NCBI RefSeq assembly: GCF_000422265.1
Contig: NZ_KE383812.1
Coordinates: forward strand, 124,001 to 188,000
Length of the DNA stretch: 64,000 nucleotides
Reading direction: 5' to 3'
Source of the DNA: Kaistella palustris DSM 21579
GTDB taxonomy: Bacteria; Bacteroidota; Bacteroidia; Flavobacteriales; Weeksellaceae
In this document: positions 60,643 through 64,000 of the stretch, piece after piece
Numbering within the stretch: position 1 is the first letter of the stretch
Layout of the letters: every line of letters begins with the position of its first letter
Program-made: the position numbers and the translations under genes
The notes under the pieces: generated by a model
Database searches by the model: none
What the model was told of the DNA's origin: nothing
Seen by the model: the letters and a program-made list of their open reading frames with translations, nothing else

Positions 60643-62625
60643 TTATTTTTCAGAAACTGCTTTTTCTGCTGCAAGTGGCTTAGTTACTGTTGCCGATTTT
60701 TTTATGCCTGACTTTTTAACTTCTTTCTTCTGTTTCAATATAATGCCGGAAAGCGGTGGTAACTGTACGATGATCGCATTGGGCCGGTACATCCATTCAT
60801 CATCTTCTTCATCAACAATGGTGGCCGCTAATCCGCTTCCGCCATATTTTTCGTCATCGGAATTCAGGATCACTTCCCAGTTCGTACCTTCATCGACTCC
60901 GATTTTATAATCGAAGACACGAGGCGTTAAATTTAAAACAGTCATTGTAACGTCGTCTTCAGCGTTGCCTTTTCTCAGATAAATGAAAATGGAATTGTAC
61001 TCATCATTGGCCTCAACCCACTCGAAACCCTGGCGGTCGAACTGGTTTTCGTACAGTGACGTTTCTGTGGTATAAAGGTGATTTAAATCCTTTACAAAAT
61101 TCTGTAAACCTTTGTGCACCTCATACTCGAGTAAATGCCAGTCGAGCGACGCCGCAAAATTCCACTCGCGCGTCTGACCAAATTCACAACCCATAAACAG
61201 GAGTTTTGCTCCCGGTTGGGTAAACATATAGGTGTAAAGTGCGCGCAGATTTGCAAATTTCTGCCACTCATCGCCGGGCATTTTATAAATCAGACTGGCT
61301 TTGCCGTGTACCACCTCATCATGCGAGAGCGGCATCATGTAGTTTTCATTAAATACATACATGGAGGCAAATGTAAGTTTGTGATGCACCTCTTTTCTGG
61401 CGACGGGATCTACTTTAAAATAATCCAAAGTATCGTGCATCCAGCCCATCATCCATTTCATACCGAACCCAATACCGCCGTCGTGCACAGGTTTTGTAAG
61501 AAGCGGGAAGTCAGAACTTTCTTCCGCTATCGTCATCACATCCGGAAATTCTTTATAGACCTCAGTGTTGAACTCCTGCAGAAACTGTTTTGCTTCCAGA
61601 TTTACATTTCCGCCTTCTATGTTGAGTTCCCATTCACCTTCGTTCCTGGAATAATCGAGGTGAAGCATGGATGTAACTGCATCAACCCGCAGTCCGTCGG
61701 CATGATACCTGTCGAGCCAGAAAAGCGCATTGGAAATGAGAAATGATTTCACTTCCGGCCGGCCATAATTAAAAATATAGGATTTCCAGTCGGGATGAAA
61801 TCCTTTGCGCGGATCTTCGTGTTCATAAAGGTGAGTACCGTCGAATAAGTGAAGTCCATTGGCATCGCCCGGAAAGTGCGAGGGAACCCAGTCTAAAATA
61901 ACCCCAATATTATTCTGATGAAGTTCATCAATCAAAAACATAAGATCCTGTGGTGAACCAAAACGGGAGGTAGCGGCAAAAAAACCCGTCACCTGGTAGC
62001 CCCAACTCGGATCGTAGGGAAATTCCATCACCGGCATGAACTCGACATGTGTAAATTCCATTTCCTTCAGATAGGGAACAAGGCGCTCGGCAATTTCACG
62101 GTAACTGAAAAACCTTTCGGGATCATCTACCCCACGCATCCAGGAGCCCAGATGCATTTCGTACACGGATATAGGCGCCTGCAAGGAGTTTTTTTTATAA
62201 CGCTCATTCATCCAATTCCTGTCGCCCCACTCGTACCAGGTAGTGGAAACCAAAGAACTTGCCTGTACATTCTGTTCCCAGCTTAGCGCAAAAGGATCGC
62301 CCTTCTCCAGCAGAACATCTTTATTGGTACGTAGGGCATATTTGTAAATGTCGCCCCACTTTAGACCGGGAATAAAGCCTTCCCAAATGCCGGAACTGTC
62401 CCAACGGGGAAATAAAATATGCGATTCGCTGTTCCAGCCATTAAAATCACCGATTACGGAAACCTGCTTTGCAAAAGGCGCCCAGACTGCAAAATACACG
62501 CCCGTTTGCCAACCGATCTCCAGGGTATGTGCGCCGAATTTTTCGTAGAGTTTAAAATGTCTCCCTTCACGAAAAAGCCAGATGTCATGGGCGGTAAATA
62601 AAGAATGGGGAATTACTTTTTCCAT
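60643..62625 (-). CDS. glgB: 1,4-alpha-glucan branching enzyme
   Basis: A 660-residue GH13 branching enzyme. An N-terminal CBM48-like domain (GVYFAVWAPFAKQVSVIGDFNGW) precedes the barrel with DWVPSHFPGD, DGLRVDAVTSML (nucleophile), AEESSDFP (acid) and SHDEVVHGK. It adds alpha-1,6 branches to glycogen. The last 30 residues are an unusual Lys/Ala-rich tail (KKSGIKKSATVTKPLAAEK). It is the first gene of the glycogen operon and has a -7 element 64 nt before the ATG. Confidence 0.95.
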   Translation of the reverse strand: MEKVIPHSLFTAHDIWLFREGRHFKLYEKFGAHTLEIGWQTGVYFAVWAPFAKQVSVIGDFNGWNSESHILFPRWDSSGIWEGFIPGLKWGDIYKYALRTNKDVLLEKGDPFALSWEQNVQASSLVSTTWYEWGDRNWMNERYKKNSLQAPISVYEMHLGSWMRGVDDPERFFSYREIAERLVPYLKEMEFTHVEFMPVMEFPYDPSWGYQVTGFFAATSRFGSPQDLMFLIDELHQNNIGVILDWVPSHFPGDANGLHLFDGTHLYEHEDPRKGFHPDWKSYIFNYGRPEVKSFLISNALFWLDRYHADGLRVDAVTSMLHLDYSRNEGEWELNIEGGNVNLEAKQFLQEFNTEVYKEFPDVMTIAEESSDFPLLTKPVHDGGIGFGMKWMMGWMHDTLDYFKVDPVARKEVHHKLTFASMYVFNENYMMPLSHDEVVHGKASLIYKMPGDEWQKFANLRALYTYMFTQPGAKLLFMGCEFGQTREWNFAASLDWHLLEYEVHKGLQNFVKDLNHLYTTETSLYENQFDRQGFEWVEANDEYNSIFIYLRKGNAEDDVTMTVLNLTPRVFDYKIGVDEGTNWEVILNSDDEKYGGSGLAATIVDEEDDEWMYRPNAIIVQLPPLSGIILKQKKEVKKSGIKKSATVTKPLAAEKAVSEK

Positions 62626-62688
62626 GGTTTCCGATGTTTGAATAGTTACTTTTCATGAAGGCACAAAAAGACAAAGCGTTCTGTTCCT

Positions 62689-62696
62689 CAAATATA
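62689..62696 (-). promoter_or_regulatory. -7 promoter element TATATTTG of glgB-glgA
   Basis: A perfect TAnnTTTG on the - strand, 63 nt before the glgB ATG. A TTG-containing T-run lies 12 nt upstream of it, closer than the usual -33 spacing. Confidence 0.45.
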
Positions 62697-62774
62697 TTTA
62701 AAATAATGCAAAAACCGCGATGGAATGGCTGCAATAAACAAATGCCGGAGATTTACAGGAAATTGCAATAACTA

Positions 62775-63053
62775 GATCCAGGAGATCCAGCTTTTAAATT
62801 AACCTTGATGATGAGAACACTTATACGATTGTTATTCCTAAAGAGAAACTGAAAAGTCGAGGGAATCCCAGTTCGGTTAAGATCGATATCAAAATCAGCA
62901 TTAATCCTGAAGGTAAACCTCAGGAGTTTTACTGGTTTAAGGAATTTCCCCGGGCCATGAATGGCTGCTTTTTGAGTCGCAGCAGAATCCCGCAGAAATT
63001 TCAGAAAAAAAGAAATCATCCGCCAGGCCACTCCGTCACTTTAAATAATGTAG
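62775..63053 (+). pseudogene. frameshifted gene remnant of unknown family
   Basis: In a 470-bp gap, one frame reads DPGDPAFKLT from 62775. A second frame, one base back, continues it as LDDENTYTIVIPKEKL to about 62850, and then SVKIDIKISINPEGKPQEFYWF to about 62940. The two read as one protein if a single base was lost near 62803. There is no start codon, and in-frame stops precede both parts. I do not recognise the family. The region past 62960 may already be random. Confidence 0.4.
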
Positions 63054-63087
63054 AAAAAAAATCCGGCAACGGTGAATTGATGCCGGA
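63054..63087 (-). terminator. rho-independent terminator of the right-edge operon
   Basis: On the - strand TCCGGCA pairs with TGCCGGA around a 12-nt loop, followed by eight T. It begins 9 nt after the stop of the 160-residue protein gene. Confidence 0.85.
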
Positions 63088-63095
63088 ATTATGTT

Positions 63096-63578
63096 CTATT
63101 TAAGTGAAATAGCGTCGTCGCGGGTTGGAATTTTTACCGCAAGTTCATATACATTGCCGCCCATCAGATATTTTATTCTTTCGCGCGTAGTCACTGTATT
63201 GACTTCATTGTTTTTAAGAATTATAATGTGGTCGCCTGAAGCTACATTTTGGTCAGACATCCAATCTTCAGGCAAAACATCGCCCTGCAGTTCTTTCATA
63301 TTGGTCTGAAGTTTTTCGGCCATTTCCTCAAAACGCGGGTCATCAGAATAAAGCACCTCATATTCGGGATCAAGACCTACGCGGAATGTGCGCCGTGATT
63401 TTATAAGGTCAGCGTCTGTATTTAATGCCGGATTATCGGATCCTTCGGTAAAACCCACCTCTACAAGTTTGCCGTTCCTTTCGGATGCATAATTTTCGGC
63501 ATCTTCAAAATGTTCGAAATTGGTGATAATCGTATACTCATCAAATACATATTTCTGCAGTCTTTCAGTGTTTTTCAT
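63096..63578 (-). CDS. hypothetical protein
   Basis: A 160-residue acidic, soluble protein with no signal peptide. The N-terminal part (YTIITNFEHFEDAENYASERNG) looks alpha-beta, and the C-terminal part has WMSDQNVASGDHIIILKNNEVNTV. I recognise no family. It starts 17 nt after the membrane-protein gene on the same strand and carries the operon's terminator, so the two are probably expressed together. Confidence 0.7.
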   Translation of the reverse strand: MKNTERLQKYVFDEYTIITNFEHFEDAENYASERNGKLVEVGFTEGSDNPALNTDADLIKSRRTFRVGLDPEYEVLYSDDPRFEEMAEKLQTNMKELQGDVLPEDWMSDQNVASGDHIIILKNNEVNTVTTRERIKYLMGGNVYELAVKIPTRDDAISLK

Positions 63579-63595
63579 AATTTATTTTTTAAATG

Positions 63596-64000
63596 TTATT
63601 TATTTTGAATCTCTTCCTTTACTTCATGCCATTCATTATCCTTAAGGTTGGCTTCGAGTTTTTCAGATTTTAAACTCTGGCGCAGATAAGCGAACAGGCT
63701 CATATATACATTTGCAACAAAAACCACGGCAAAAAATGAGATCAGGTAGCCGCGCCAATCGGCGAAAAGCAGTTTGTACCCTGTGATTACCAGAAAAAGC
63801 GCAGTCACGTAATGACTGAAACAATATTCGCAAGTGAAAAGATAAAAGAACTTCCGCTGCACTAATTTCCCACATTTCTGTGATTTTTCACTGCAATATG
63901 TACGAAGTTCCTTAAAAATTTCTTCGTGTGTAACCGTCCATGCCACACAGGCCACAGGAATTGCAAGGATAAAAAGCCAGATAATCTGTACAGAAAGCGC
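63596..64000 (-). CDS. hypothetical membrane protein, partial at the right edge
   Basis: The frame is open to the window edge, so the N-terminus is missing. About 134 residues are seen, with at least three helices (QIIWLFILAIPVACVAW, FSHYVTALFLVITGYKLLF, GYLISFFAVVFVANVYMSLF). The segment FFYLFTCEYCFSHYV contains a Cys-x-x-Cys pair, and further cysteines lie in YCSEKSQKCGK, which could bind a metal or form disulfides. An internal GTG at 63955 is unlikely to be the true start. The function is unknown. Confidence 0.7.
   Translation of the reverse strand, partial: ALSVQIIWLFILAIPVACVAWTVTHEEIFKELRTYCSEKSQKCGKLVQRKFFYLFTCEYCFSHYVTALFLVITGYKLLFADWRGYLISFFAVVFVANVYMSLFAYLRQSLKSEKLEANLKDNEWHEVKEEIQNK

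Noticed and set aside
61135-61746. 203-codon + strand frame
   Set aside because: Antisense to the catalytic barrel of glgB.

Overview
The window looks like chromosomal DNA from a Bacteroidota bacterium of the class Flavobacteriia, most likely the Chryseobacterium/Kaistella group. The signs are two proteins with type IX secretion (T9SS) C-terminal sorting domains, a fused SecDF, a CarboxypepD_reg-type TonB-dependent barrel, A-rich rather than Shine-Dalgarno leaders, and repeated promoter -7 elements of the Bacteroidota type TAnnTTTG. No tRNA, rRNA, CRISPR array or complete insertion sequence was seen.

Region 1 (1-11.6 kb, + strand) is a surface-polysaccharide (O-antigen or capsule) operon. 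It is very AT-rich up to about 5.5 kb. In order it holds an acetyltransferase end, a GT2 glycosyltransferase, a CapA-like phosphoesterase, an O-antigen ligase/polymerase, an ATP-grasp enzyme and a GT4 glycosyltransferase. Next come three enzymes for a UDP-2-acetamido-2,6-dideoxy-L-hexose (4,6-dehydratase, 2-epimerase, RmlD-like reductase), a WbuB-like GT4, a 4-keto reductase and a WecA/WbpL-like phosphoglycosyl transferase that starts the chain on undecaprenyl phosphate.

Region 2 (12-37.6 kb, mostly - strand) is ordinary core genome: phosphate transport (DUF47 + PiT), a DEAD-box helicase, a TlpA-like thioredoxin, a lipoprotein alpha-amylase, a Wzx-like flippase with a 40-codon ORF coupled to its start, a T9SS cargo protein, two glycosyltransferases, YciI, PolA, PAP2, TatA, a Tet-type MFS pump, SecDF, a GNAT, HemN, a beta-propeller protein and an amino-acid permease.

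Region 3 (37.7-41.9 kb) is an accessory patch of decay and repeats. A Crp/Fnr regulator and a rhodanese are followed by what remains of a TolC/adaptor/RND efflux operon. A large deletion has joined the start of tolC in frame to the end of the RND pump gene. A P-II-like gene with a premature stop and a DUF2892 protein come next. Around them lie several families of small palindromic repeats, a 168-bp tandem array built from 50-bp palindromes, and a single-domain GIY-YIG nuclease gene whose last codons are themselves one of these repeats. This nuclease-repeat association is the best candidate for an undescribed system.

Region 4 (41.9-64 kb) holds pnuC, dapF, mltG, a TonB-type barrel, galE, a DegT aminotransferase, a T9SS subtilase, ppc, an aspartic protease-PDZ protein with a coupled membrane protein, an L,D-transpeptidase, an ion channel with an unusual filter, an endonuclease/exonuclease/phosphatase protein, the glycogen genes glgB-glgA, a gene remnant and two poorly known proteins at the right edge.
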